Positions 1 to 7,701 of a stretch of 64,000 nucleotides of DNA are shown in pieces (within the stretch, counting starts at the first letter, position 1; every line of letters starts with the position of its first letter). The stretch comes from Bacillota bacterium. GTDB lineage: Bacteria; Bacillota; Clostridia; DSM-8532. The stretch is from the NCBI GenBank assembly GCA_023411795.1, contig JAEYOK010000005.1, forward strand, positions 1 through 64,000, read 5' to 3'. Both the position numbers and the translations under genes were made by a program. Below the pieces are notes generated by a model that made no database searches, was not told the origin of the DNA, and saw only the letters and a program-made list of their open reading frames with translations.

Positions 1-39
1 CGGTTCTCCTGTCCGGACAGGAGAACCGTCCCCGTGTCT
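1..39. repeat. GGGGACGGTT-family repeat, truncated by window edge
   Basis: Bases 1-28 are a perfect palindrome with 14-base arms (cggttctcctgtcc / ggacaggagaaccg), followed by tccccgtgtct. This is the right half of an inverted pair whose left part lies outside the window. Other members of the family are at 2180-2210, 38026-38126, 43318-43345 and 58233-58292. It sits just downstream of the spoVAE stop and may fold as a hairpin at the operon's 3' end. Confidence 0.8.
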
Positions 40-40
40 A

Positions 41-400
41 TTAAGATTTTATCTTTGGTTTAGAAGCTATGGCAATTATATAACCAAAAGTTACTGCTGC
101 GGTAATTCCTGCCGCCGCCGCCTTTACCCCTCCCGTAAAGACACCTAGCAGTCCCGCTTCTTCAACTTCTTTTATCACTCCCTTAGCCAAAATATTACCG
201 AAGCCTACCAGAGGCACGGTAGCCCCAGCACCTCCCCATTCAACCAAGGGCTGATACAATCCAAATGTTCCTAGAATTACGCCTGATACCACAAAAATAA
301 CCATAATTCTAGCTGGGGTAAGCTTTGTCAAGTCAACTAGCAATTGTCCGATTATGCATATACACCCTCCCACTAAAAAGGCTTTTAAAATTTGGGTCAT
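41..400 (-). CDS. spoVAE: Stage V sporulation protein AE (SpoVAE/AEb)
   Basis: Small hydrophobic protein of about 119 residues. It is part of the SpoVA channel, which moves Ca-dipicolinic acid across the inner forespore membrane during sporulation and germination. Visible family features are the N-terminal AFLVGG segment, a glycine/alanine-rich GGAGATVPL motif and several membrane segments. I chose the ATG at 400 because AGGAGG lies 7 bases before it. An in-frame ATG two codons upstream (406) would be only 1 base from the ribosome binding site. It is the last gene of spoVAC-spoVAD-spoVAE, 17 bases after spoVAD. Confidence 0.93.
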   Translation of the reverse strand: MTQILKAFLVGGCICIIGQLLVDLTKLTPARIMVIFVVSGVILGTFGLYQPLVEWGGAGATVPLVGFGNILAKGVIKEVEEAGLLGVFTGGVKAAAAGITAAVTFGYIIAIASKPKIKS

Positions 401-417
401 TTGCATTCCTCCTTCTA

Positions 418-1425
418 TTAGGCTTCAATCAAGACGGCATGAGCTATGCCGGGGATGGTCTCACCCTGTTGAATCCTGGTTGGACTTAATAATGCGCCGG
501 TAGCAATGAATAGCATTCTCTTTATAATACCTTGCTTAAACATGTCCAGAATATAAGAGGACAAGACCACAGCACTGCAGCCACATCCGCTTCCTCCGCA
601 ATCCACGCCCTGACTTTCCAGATCAAATATCATCATACCGCAATCCTTGTGTTTGTTTTTTAGATCTATATTGTATTTTAGCAGCAATTCCCTTAGCATG
701 GTCGTTCCAAAGCTGCCTAAATCTCCTGTAAGGATCATATCCAAGTCGTCCACTGTTCTTCCGGTGTCTTGAAGATGCTTCATAATGGTATCACAAGCTG
801 CCGGAGACATAGCAGCACCCATATTGTTGGAATCAAGTATCCCCTGATCTATAATTTTACCGGGGGTTACACAGGTTATCTTCGGTCCCTGTCCATCCTT
901 GCCCAGAATAATTGCCCCCGCTCCGGTCACCGTCCATTGTGAGGTTGGAGTTCTCTGGCTTCCGTATTCCAGGGGAAATCTGAATTGACGTTCTGCCGAA
1001 CAGAAATGACTTGATGCGGCACATACTGCATATTCTACAGAGCCTCCGTCTATCAGCATCGACGCAATTGCCAGTGATTCACTCATTGTTGAGCATGCTC
1101 CGAACAGACCCAAATATGGCGTGTCCACGTCCCTAAATGCATAACTTGCCGCTGTACATTGATTTAGAAGGTCCCCAGATAGAATTATGTTAATATCTGT
1201 TGAGGACTTTCCACTTTTTTCGAGGGCTTTAATATAAGCATCTCTCAAAATGCGTGATTCAGCAGCCTCAAAGGTTTTTTCCCCAGCGTATTCATCATCT
1301 ATAATATTGTCAAAATATTTGGCAAGAGGCCCATCACCTTCTTTTTTTCCAACTATCCCCGCTCCACTTAAAAGGATGGGCTGCTTATCAAGTACGATAG
1401 TCTGTTGTCCCAGCTTTTTAGCCAT
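418..1425 (-). CDS. spoVAD: Stage V sporulation protein AD (SpoVAD)
   Basis: A 335-residue thiolase-fold protein, the soluble subunit of the SpoVA dipicolinate channel. In Bacillus this subunit binds Ca-DPA directly. Family features include GIVGKKEGDGPL near the N-terminus, the FGACSTMSE segment, GSQRTPTSQWTVTGAGA and the glycine/cysteine-rich GGSGCGCSAVV near the C-terminus. The ATG directly follows the spoVAC stop with no gap. Its ribosome binding site (CAGGTGATG) lies within the last codons of spoVAC, which implies translational coupling. Confidence 0.95.
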   Translation of the reverse strand: MAKKLGQQTIVLDKQPILLSGAGIVGKKEGDGPLAKYFDNIIDDEYAGEKTFEAAESRILRDAYIKALEKSGKSSTDINIILSGDLLNQCTAASYAFRDVDTPYLGLFGACSTMSESLAIASMLIDGGSVEYAVCAASSHFCSAERQFRFPLEYGSQRTPTSQWTVTGAGAIILGKDGQGPKITCVTPGKIIDQGILDSNNMGAAMSPAACDTIMKHLQDTGRTVDDLDMILTGDLGSFGTTMLRELLLKYNIDLKNKHKDCGMMIFDLESQGVDCGGSGCGCSAVVLSSYILDMFKQGIIKRMLFIATGALLSPTRIQQGETIPGIAHAVLIEA

Positions 1426-1905
1426 TTACATCACCTGCTTCCATATAAAATAAGCTATTCCGGCAATTACTGAAGCGAAAATACCGTATACCAGAACAGG
1501 TCCTGCGATTAAAAACATCTTTGCGCCAACACCCATTACATAACCTTCTTTTTTAAACTCCATAGCAGGTGATACTATCGAATTTGAAAAACCTGTAATC
1601 GGAACTGATGCACCGGCTCCTCCAAATTTGCCTATGTCATCATAAACATTGATACCTGTTAAAAATGCTCCTAAAAATATCATTATTATACTGGTAGATG
1701 CAGCCGTCGTTTCCTTGTCAGCGCCAAACTGTTCAAAAACAAGCATTACTATCTGTCCTACCGCACAAATAGCTCCGCCAGTTATAAATGCCGCTAAAAT
1801 ATTTCTGAAGATATGTGAGCCCGGAGATTTTTCATCAACCATCTTCTGATAGTCATGCTTTGAAATTTTATTATTTATTGCAAAACACCTTCTCTCTATT
1901 TTCAA
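1426..1905 (-). CDS. spoVAC: Stage V sporulation protein AC (SpoVAC), start uncertain
   Basis: Multi-pass membrane subunit of the SpoVA channel; in Bacillus SpoVAC behaves as a mechanosensitive channel. Typical motifs are FITGGAICAVGQ and GGAGASVPITGFSNS. The only canonical in-frame start is a TTG at 1905 with a poor ribosome binding site. A strong one (AGAAGGTG) lies inside this reading frame about 20 bases downstream and is followed in frame only by ATA (1878) or ATT, not ATG/GTG/TTG. The conserved part begins around ISKHDYQKMV, so about 9-13 residues at the N-terminus are doubtful. The upstream 59-codon gene overlaps this start region, suggesting coupled translation. Confidence 0.9.
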   Translation of the reverse strand: MKIERRCFAINNKISKHDYQKMVDEKSPGSHIFRNILAAFITGGAICAVGQIVMLVFEQFGADKETTAASTSIIMIFLGAFLTGINVYDDIGKFGGAGASVPITGFSNSIVSPAMEFKKEGYVMGVGAKMFLIAGPVLVYGIFASVIAGIAYFIWKQVM

Positions 1906-2050
1906 TTACATAGGTTCCACGTGATGGTTCTTTATCCCTATTGTCGATAAAAAAATAAACTCCGGCTGCTATAGCTACAATTAGTACAATAGCTAAAATA
2001 ATGTAAACAGAAAGCCGATTTCTTCTTCTGAGACGAATTACTTTTTCCAT
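1871..2050 (-). CDS. Small single-pass membrane protein, 59 aa
   Basis: ATG at 2050, preceded by GGGGTG seven bases upstream; stop at 1871. The product starts MEKVIRLRRRNRLSVY, then has about 22 hydrophobic residues and a polar tail ending VIENREKVFCNK. A basic N-terminus, one membrane helix and a charged tail form a credible small membrane protein. It overlaps the start region of spoVAC and probably belongs to the spoVA operon. Its ribosome binding site is part of the 3' arm of the clpE terminator hairpin, which is unusual. I recognise no family. Confidence 0.5.
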   Translation of the reverse strand: MEKVIRLRRRNRLSVYIILAIVLIVAIAAGVYFFIDNRDKEPSRGTYVIENREKVFCNK

Positions 2051-2102
2051 AAAAAAACACCCCGCATAATGATTTCAAACCTATGTTTTCATCACTGCGG
2101 GG
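2051..2102 (-). terminator. Intrinsic terminator after clpE
   Basis: CCCCGC (2060-2065) and GCGGGG (2097-2102) form a stem with an inner AT-rich extension. On the minus strand the stem is followed by seven T residues (2051-2057). It separates the clpE transcript from the spoVA genes. The plus strand also has a T-run, so it could work in both directions. Confidence 0.7.
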
Positions 2103-2177
2103 TTTTTATTCTTAAAGATTGAGAAGAGCGCGTGCGCGCCTGAGATTTTGGTAGATTCTATTGAAAAAAAACATTCA

Positions 2178-4547
2178 TCAGAACCGTCCCCTTGACACAC
2201 TTGACACTGGAATTGGAAGATCCACAACAATCATGGATATTTTCCCATCCTCTGCCGAAACCTGAATTCCGCTGCCATTCCTGATTTTACCGGCTAAGAA
2301 CAATTCGGAAAGCTCGTCTTCCACATGTCTCTGTATTGTTTTTCTAAGCGGTCTTGCTCCATATTTTGTATCAAAGCCTTTTTCAATTAAGAATTCCTTG
2401 GCTTTTTCATCAAAGGCAATGGTCATGCCTTTATCCTTCACATCGTTTGCTACTTGTGCAAGCATTATTTCAAGAATCATACCAAGCTGTTCTTTATTAA
2501 GCTCTTCAAAGACAATAACCTCATCAACTCTGTTTAAAAATTCCGGTCTGAATATTTCTCTAATCGAATTGTTGACCTTTTTCTCAAGGGCATCATAACT
2601 GTCCTTGTTGAAGCCTATACCATTGGTTCTCTGGCCTGTTCCGGCATTGGAGGTCATAATCAGAATAGTGTTTTCAAAGCCTACAGTTCTTCCGTTGCTA
2701 TCGGTTAAGCGCCCATCTTCCATTATTTGAAGCAGCATGTTAAATACATCAGGATGAGCTTTTTCTATTTCATCAAGCAGAATAACTGAATATGGCTTTC
2801 TCCTGATTTTTTCTGTCAATTGACCGCCCTGGTCAAATCCAATATATCCGGGAGGTGCACCAATTAACTTCGAAACAGTATGCTTCTCCATATATTCGGA
2901 CATATCAAGCCTTATTAAAGCATCCTCATTACCAAATAACTCTTGGGCAAGAGCTTTGGCAAGCTCAGTCTTACCCACTCCGGTAGGTCCTGCAAAGATA
3001 AAGCTAGCTGGTCTTTTTCTCTTGCTAAAATCAGAGCGAGTCCTTCTAATTGCTCTGGCTAAGCTGGAAACACCTCTATCCTGACCCACAACTCTCTGAT
3101 GCAGGCGTTCTTCGATCTTCAATAGCTTCGATGCCTCTGTTTCAGAAATCCGTTGTACCGGAATTCCGGTCCAGTTCTCGACTACATAGGCTATATCCTC
3201 AACGGTTACATCCAGAGTACCCATCTCTTTTTCAAGAACCTTGATCTTTTCCTGGAGTTGGCATTCTTCTACCTTATAATCAGCGGCTCTTTGATAATCA
3301 TCTATTACAGCAGCTTGTTCCTTAAGCTCCTGGACTTTCTTCAATTGAGCCTTATATTTTTCCAACTCGACAGTTCCCACATTTTTCAGATTCACTCTTG
3401 ATCCTGCCTCATCAATAACGTCAATGGCTTTGTCGGGCAAAAACCTGTCATGAATATATCGGGCCGACATATTTACACTGGCTTCAATTACATCATCGGA
3501 AAAGCGTACCTGATGAAAATCTTCATAATACTGCCTTATTCCCTTTAATATTTCAATACTTTCCTCTACGGTAGGCTCTTTTATTGTTACTGGCTGGAAC
3601 CTTCTTTCCAAAGCAGAATCCTTTTCAATATGCTTTCTATAGTCCTCCAGGGTAGTGGCACCGATAATCTGAACATCACCGCGCGCTAAGGCAGGCTTTA
3701 ATATATTGGCGGCGTTCATTGCCCCGCCTTCAGCCTCACCGGCACCGACAATATTGTGTACCTCATCAATAACCAGTATTACATTTTTATTTGCCTTCGC
3801 TTCGTCAATAATAGCCTTCATTCTGGCTTCGAACTGCCCCCTGAACTGTGTTCCGGCTACTATGGCAGCTAAGTCAAGCAGATATATTTCCTTATCTAAA
3901 AGCTTGACCGGAACCTGCTTATCTACTATACGAAGTGCCAGACCCTCAGCTATGGCCGTTTTTCCGACTCCGGGCTCCCCAAGTAAAATCGGATTGTTTT
4001 TTGTCCGGCGGTTAAGTATCTGAACAACTCTTTCGATTTCTTTATCTCTACCTATAACACGATCTATCTCACCTGAGAATGCTTTTTCATTCAGATTTGT
4101 CCCGAATGCATTAAGATTCTTCTTGAAGGATTTTACCTGCTTTGGTTCCTCATTTTTGATCTGCTTGGCCCCGGCCTTTTCCCCATTGGTCTTATCCCCT
4201 TCGGAGGAAGGACCGAATTTAGAAAAAGTATTATTGAGAAAACGGAGCATAGAACTATTGTCATCAAGTGTCAATTCATCTTTTTCTGCATCTGAGGCAT
4301 TATCCTGAGGAAGAGACTGTATAAGCTCATCCATATTCATCGAACCAAACATCTCGGCCATTTGAGTATTAAGATTTTCCATATCTTCCTGGGTCATACC
4401 TGATTGTGATATCATCTGCTGTAAGGGAGCCAGACCCTGTTTCTGTGCACAAGACATGCACAGACCCATTGGTTCAGTTTTTCCATCTATAACACGGGTA
4501 ATAAATACAACCGCTACATTTTCTTTGCATATAGAACATTTAATCAT
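2178..4547 (-). CDS. clpE: ClpE/ClpC-type AAA+ ATPase with N-terminal zinc finger
   Basis: An unfoldase partner of the ClpP protease. Residues 1-40 carry CSIC and CMSC, a four-cysteine zinc finger as in ClpE and McsA; there is no Clp-N repeat domain. Two AAA+ modules follow: Walker A GEPGVGKTAI with VILVIDEVHN, then GPTGVGKTEL with ILLDEIEKAHPD. A UVR-like coiled coil (YKAQLKKVQELKEQ) lies between them. At about 789 residues it is longer than typical ClpE (about 700). I start at the ATG at 4547; a TTG at 4559 abuts AAGGAG too closely. The promoter may be an extended -10 (TGC-TATACT, 4573-4581). I see no CtsR operator or mcsA/mcsB/ctsR neighbours. The last residues VSSVSRGRF and the stop are encoded by a dispersed repeat. 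Confidence 0.88.
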   Translation of the reverse strand: MIKCSICKENVAVVFITRVIDGKTEPMGLCMSCAQKQGLAPLQQMISQSGMTQEDMENLNTQMAEMFGSMNMDELIQSLPQDNASDAEKDELTLDDNSSMLRFLNNTFSKFGPSSEGDKTNGEKAGAKQIKNEEPKQVKSFKKNLNAFGTNLNEKAFSGEIDRVIGRDKEIERVVQILNRRTKNNPILLGEPGVGKTAIAEGLALRIVDKQVPVKLLDKEIYLLDLAAIVAGTQFRGQFEARMKAIIDEAKANKNVILVIDEVHNIVGAGEAEGGAMNAANILKPALARGDVQIIGATTLEDYRKHIEKDSALERRFQPVTIKEPTVEESIEILKGIRQYYEDFHQVRFSDDVIEASVNMSARYIHDRFLPDKAIDVIDEAGSRVNLKNVGTVELEKYKAQLKKVQELKEQAAVIDDYQRAADYKVEECQLQEKIKVLEKEMGTLDVTVEDIAYVVENWTGIPVQRISETEASKLLKIEERLHQRVVGQDRGVSSLARAIRRTRSDFSKRKRPASFIFAGPTGVGKTELAKALAQELFGNEDALIRLDMSEYMEKHTVSKLIGAPPGYIGFDQGGQLTEKIRRKPYSVILLDEIEKAHPDVFNMLLQIMEDGRLTDSNGRTVGFENTILIMTSNAGTGQRTNGIGFNKDSYDALEKKVNNSIREIFRPEFLNRVDEVIVFEELNKEQLGMILEIMLAQVANDVKDKGMTIAFDEKAKEFLIEKGFDTKYGARPLRKTIQRHVEDELSELFLAGKIRNGSGIQVSAEDGKISMIVVDLPIPVSSVSRGRF
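2180..2210. repeat. GGGGACGGTT-family repeat at the clpE 3' end
   Basis: Reads agaaccgtccccttgacac on the plus strand, followed by a second cttgacac unit. Its minus-strand sequence forms the last codons and stop of clpE. The core is shared with the repeats at 1-39, 38026-38126, 43318-43345 and 58233-58292. Confidence 0.75.
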
Positions 4548-4710
4548 TCTTTTTATCAACTCCTTATTTAATAGTATAGCACTTTTTACTTATCTTGAAC
4601 AGTAAGAGTTTGCCCTTCCCTAACCTTCAAACTAAAACCAATATACGCTAATTTTCTAATCTACAATAGTATTGAGTTAATTATTCAAAAAATATAAATG
4701 AAAATAAGCT

Positions 4711-4732
4711 GAAAAATCCCGGCAGTGCCGGG
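4711..4732 (-). terminator. Intrinsic terminator after the HATPase gene
   Basis: CCCGGC-AGT-GCCGGG hairpin (4718-4732) followed on the minus strand by ATTTTTC. It ends the transcript of the 4757-5203 gene before clpE. Confidence 0.8.
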
Positions 4733-4756
4733 AAATATGTCCTAAATCATACTGAT

Positions 4757-5203
4757 TTATAACTTCTTTAAAACAGTTACAGCATTACCCGCCGAATTGA
4801 ACTCCATGCCATCACACAACTCATTGACTATACACAACCCTCTCCCGGATTCGCCCAAATCAATTGGGTTGCAATCCAGTTTATAGGCTACACCGGCATT
4901 ATTCAGATTAAAGCCGCAGCCTTGGTCCTTTACCGTTATACTGAGAATTTTATTACCCTCTTTAAAGGACAAATCTAGGTGTATTTTTTTATTCGCATCA
5001 CAGCCATTGCCATGTTTAATGGCATTCTGCAACAGTTCACACAGAATCACCTTTATATCAAAGCACTGATCAGAATCAAGTAAATATTTCAAGCTAAGCA
5101 TATCAAGAATGTTCTTTACTTCCCGGCATACCTCATAGGCATCAGTATTAATATCCATACCGTAAATCTTTTCTTCCTGAACATAATCAACTTTCATAAA
5201 CAT
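4757..5203 (-). CDS. HATPase-domain anti-sigma-like serine kinase
   Basis: 148 residues forming a stand-alone GHKL ATPase domain of the RsbW/SpoIIAB type. The N box is ELLQNAIKHGN (about residue 52), G1 is DQGCGF and G2 is ESGRGLCIV. There is no histidine phospho-acceptor domain, so a switch-protein kinase or anti-sigma factor is likelier than a sensor kinase. GGAGG lies 7 bases before the ATG. It is 76 bases after the SigB-like gene, with a sigma-B-like promoter in front, so it may be a feedback regulator. It differs from the RsbW-like protein encoded at 6040-6426, and its target is unknown. Confidence 0.75.
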   Translation of the reverse strand: MFMKVDYVQEEKIYGMDINTDAYEVCREVKNILDMLSLKYLLDSDQCFDIKVILCELLQNAIKHGNGCDANKKIHLDLSFKEGNKILSITVKDQGCGFNLNNAGVAYKLDCNPIDLGESGRGLCIVNELCDGMEFNSAGNAVTVLKKL

Positions 5204-5269
5204 TTGCTAACCTCCATTAGCGTAAGAACCTATAAGTTATCCTTATAGATTAACCTAACTAATGAGTAT

Positions 5270-5293
5270 ATACCCTCATTTATTTCTTTAAAA
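5270..5293 (-). promoter_or_regulatory. Candidate sigma-B-type promoter
   Basis: On the minus strand, TTTTAA (5288-5293), 12 bases, then GGGTAT (5270-5275). The known sigma-B consensus is GTTTAA-N12-15-GGGWAW. The -35 lies in the last codons of the sigma factor gene and would drive the HATPase gene at 5203. One mismatch and the short spacer leave it tentative. Confidence 0.4.
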
Positions 5294-6038
5294 TCATTCT
5301 GAATTTTTCCAGCGTTCTTTTTTCCAATCGGGATATGTACATCTGTGAAACATGAAAGTAGTTTGCGATTTCCTTCTGCGTCTTATTATCAAAGAATCGA
5401 AGCCTTATGAATTGCTTTTCGGTTAAATCAAAATTATCCATAGCTTTTTCCAGAAAATCACGGTTATTAATCTTCTCAAAGGTGTCGTCTTCCTCACCTA
5501 CTGTTTCATGTAATTCAAGATTGTCTTCATCAAAAACAGTCTGGTCGAAGGATTGAATATTATAGACATTCCACGATTCTATTATTTCAAGTATTGTTTC
5601 TTCCTTCATATTAAGATACTCGGCTATTTCTTCAACTCTAGGCGCTCTTTTATGCTGCTGCATCAAAAATTCCCTTGCCTGATTAACCTTCTGATAAACC
5701 TCATAAATCCGTCTGGGTATACGAATAACAGATGCTTTATCTCTGAAATAACGTTTGATTTCGCCTATTATTGTGGGAGTAGCAAAGCTGACAAATTTAA
5801 CTTCCTCTGAAGTGTTGAACCTTTCGACAGCGTTAATAAGAGCAACACACGCCACCTGATAGATGTCGTCGCACTCCACTCCACGATTATTAAACTTCTT
5901 TGAAATGATATCGGCGAGATACATGTACTTTGAAACAATCTGATTGCGTATATTAGTATCCCTGTCCTTATAATACAGTTCAAATAATTCTTTTTCTGAC
6001 TGATCGTTAGTACTAGCAACTTCTGGCTTCCTGCCCAT
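5280..6038 (-). CDS. sigB: RNA polymerase sigma factor, SigB/SigF/SigG family
   Basis: 252 residues with sigma-70 regions 2, 3 and 4. Region 2 holds DIYQVACVALINAVERF and the DNA-melting segment VKFVSFATPTIIGEIKRYFRD. Region 3 is RIPRRIYEVYQKV. Region 4 ends in a helix-turn-helix KEIANYFHVSQMYISRLEKR. The gene order rsbV-rsbW-sigma points to the general-stress SigB type. A SpoIIAC (SigF) identity is not excluded from sequence alone, but the longer linker and this context favour SigB. The start is 1 base after the rsbW stop, implying coupled translation. Confidence 0.85.
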   Translation of the reverse strand: MGRKPEVASTNDQSEKELFELYYKDRDTNIRNQIVSKYMYLADIISKKFNNRGVECDDIYQVACVALINAVERFNTSEEVKFVSFATPTIIGEIKRYFRDKASVIRIPRRIYEVYQKVNQAREFLMQQHKRAPRVEEIAEYLNMKEETILEIIESWNVYNIQSFDQTVFDEDNLELHETVGEEDDTFEKINNRDFLEKAMDNFDLTEKQFIRLRFFDNKTQKEIANYFHVSQMYISRLEKRTLEKFRMILKK

Positions 6039-6039
6039 T

Positions 6040-6426
6040 TTAAACTGCCTTTCCGAGCTTTTTAACCATAGTGATAATAACCTGTCCCTGATTAACTATC
6101 TGAATATCATCCATAAGCGATCTGATAATATCCAAGGCAAACTTATCATCTTCGTTATCAAACAAGTCCGGAATATTATTATCCTTGATGCTTATATTAA
6201 CATCAATTCCGTCTCTTTGAAGGATAAAATCAATGTTCATCCTGTCAGCGGGTGTTCCTTTTTCTATAATCTTTCCCAGAACCTCTGAGAGAGCTACCTT
6301 TATATCTTCTATTGTATCAATATCAAAACCTACTCTACTGGCTATTCCTGAAGCTGTAAGACGGGCAATACTGACATATTCTGCTTTTGCAGGAATAAGT
6401 ACAGACACTGTATCATATGACTTCAT
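6040..6426 (-). CDS. rsbW: Anti-sigma factor / serine kinase, RsbW-like
   Basis: 128 residues, a small HATPase domain protein. The family role is to bind and hold the sigma factor and, when free to bind the STAS protein, to phosphorylate it on serine. VKVALSEVLGKIIEKG is the N-box region, and NIDFILQRDGIDVNISIKDNN leads to a weak G1 motif. The C-terminal ATP lid (FALDIIRSLMDDIQI) is degenerate compared with the protein at 4757-5203. GAGGAGG lies 8 bases before the ATG, inside the end of the STAS gene, so the two are coupled. Confidence 0.82.
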   Translation of the reverse strand: MKSYDTVSVLIPAKAEYVSIARLTASGIASRVGFDIDTIEDIKVALSEVLGKIIEKGTPADRMNIDFILQRDGIDVNISIKDNNIPDLFDNEDDKFALDIIRSLMDDIQIVNQGQVIITMVKKLGKAV

Positions 6427-6428
6427 GA

Positions 6429-6743
6429 TTAGACCTCCTCAATGATAAATACCTTATCAAGTCCGGTAATTTTGAAGAGTTTCCGCACGGTATTTCTAGG
6501 GTTCCTTATTATCATGTTGTGCCCATTCTCTCTTACTCGTTTCAGCACACCGACAAGAATTCCGAGTCCCATACTATCTATGTAAGTCAGGTCGCTACAT
6601 TCCAAGATGATATCTTGTTTTGCGTCATTGATGGATTGAGAGAGACTTTCTTTAAATCCAGGTGCAGAGTAAATATCAATTTCACCTTTCACAGAAACCA
6701 CACAGCTATTGTTATCACTGCTTTCCGTACTCAACTCAAACAT
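6429..6743 (-). CDS. rsbV: Anti-anti-sigma factor, RsbV-like STAS protein
   Basis: 104-residue STAS domain. The conserved phosphorylatable serine lies in TYIDSMGLGILV (about residue 55). When dephosphorylated, family members bind the anti-sigma factor and release sigma. The ATG at 6743 follows GTGGAGG by 6 bases; a TTG five codons upstream sits inside the ribosome binding site and is not the start. It follows the membrane J-domain-like gene by 24 bases, so the stress module may be cotranscribed with it. No RsbU-type PP2C phosphatase is adjacent; spoIIE at 19401-21743 is the only PP2C gene seen in the window. Confidence 0.85.
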   Translation of the reverse strand: MFELSTESSDNNSCVVSVKGEIDIYSAPGFKESLSQSINDAKQDIILECSDLTYIDSMGLGILVGVLKRVRENGHNMIIRNPRNTVRKLFKITGLDKVFIIEEV

Positions 6744-6767
6744 TTTATACCTCCACAATAAATAGTT

Positions 6768-7637
6768 CTATTGAAAAATCAACTCGGCAAAAGCCTTAGC
6801 ATTTTCAGGATACTCCCCCGATGATCCAAATGCAAGAATCATACGGTCTGCTGAAATTCCTGCTTCAAGCAAATATGGGTTATCGCTTACATCTATGCCG
6901 TAAAGATCGGGTTCATATATATTATCGTCGTCCAGGTCCATAGTAACGATAAGATCCTCATTCTGCTCTTCGTCAATTCCAAATGTACTTAGATCCTCGA
7001 TGAAATCCTTTACAGGATAAAAGCCCCCCTGTTTGGCGAGCATTAAATACTCATCTTCATCTATAATAAAAATATCGTTATTTCCCGCCATAATCTCAAC
7101 AGTAAATTTGGTTAGCACACCCGCATCTGCTTCAGATTTTATCTCTCCTGACAGATATACATTCTGCACTTGAGCCTTTTCTACCGACTCCAGCTCATTA
7201 GTAATTTTCTCGGATAATGCTTCGGTTTCAGCTATATAGACCTTTCCGGCTATAAGTATTCTCAAATTCGGATCTACCCGATTAGCCACAGATAGTATAA
7301 CCATTGCCATAAATGCTATTATCGCAACTATACCGAGAGCATGCCATTTATAGTAATAGATAAAATTACGCGCTTTTTCCTCATCAACTCTAAGTAGCTT
7401 AAATAATGGATTAGGGTTTTCCCGACGTTTTTTCTTCTTCGCTTCTTCCTCAGGATCCGAATATGTAATCCCTCTTACAATCTTATAGGCCTCCTCGATA
7501 TCCTGTATTGTGTACCCTCTATCATCCTTTTCTGCATTTTTAAACTTCTTATTTAAAACGAGTATTCTTTTTTCAACATCTTCAGTTGTAGTATTCTGCG
7601 GCAACTCAAGAATCTCCAGCGCTTTTTCTCTATCCAT
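6768..7637 (-). CDS. J-domain-like single-pass membrane protein, function unknown
   Basis: 289 residues. Residues 1-55 (MDREKALEILELPQNT..., DIEEAYKIVRG) have the spacing of a DnaJ J-domain, but the HPD loop needed to stimulate DnaK is absent. A charged, lysine-rich linker follows, then one membrane helix (about 97-118, HALGIVAIIAFMAMVI) and an extracytoplasmic domain of about 170 residues. That domain has EDEYLMLAKQGGFYPVKDF, which resembles periplasmic-binding-like folds. The start follows AAAGGA. It lies between lysS and rsbV on the same strand. I do not recognise the family function. Confidence 0.6.
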   Translation of the reverse strand: MDREKALEILELPQNTTTEDVEKRILVLNKKFKNAEKDDRGYTIQDIEEAYKIVRGITYSDPEEEAKKKKRRENPNPLFKLLRVDEEKARNFIYYYKWHALGIVAIIAFMAMVILSVANRVDPNLRILIAGKVYIAETEALSEKITNELESVEKAQVQNVYLSGEIKSEADAGVLTKFTVEIMAGNNDIFIIDEDEYLMLAKQGGFYPVKDFIEDLSTFGIDEEQNEDLIVTMDLDDDNIYEPDLYGIDVSDNPYLLEAGISADRMILAFGSSGEYPENAKAFAELIFQ

Positions 7638-7652
7638 TTTAGTCCTTTTTCA

Positions 7653-7680
7653 GGTCAGGGAACAGATATTGTTCCCGACC
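7653..7680. other. Hairpin between lysS and the J-domain-like gene
   Basis: GGTCAGGGAACA (from 7653) pairs with TGTTCCCGACC (to 7680), leaving one unpaired base. There is no U-tract on either side. It may be an mRNA processing or stability hairpin rather than a terminator. Confidence 0.5.
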
Positions 7681-7701
7681 TACCCTCTCTCATAGGGGTT
7701 A

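Noticed and set aside
3050..4308. Open frames on the plus strand opposite clpE and similar long genes
   Set aside because: They are antisense to well-conserved genes, lack ribosome binding sites and have no family motifs.
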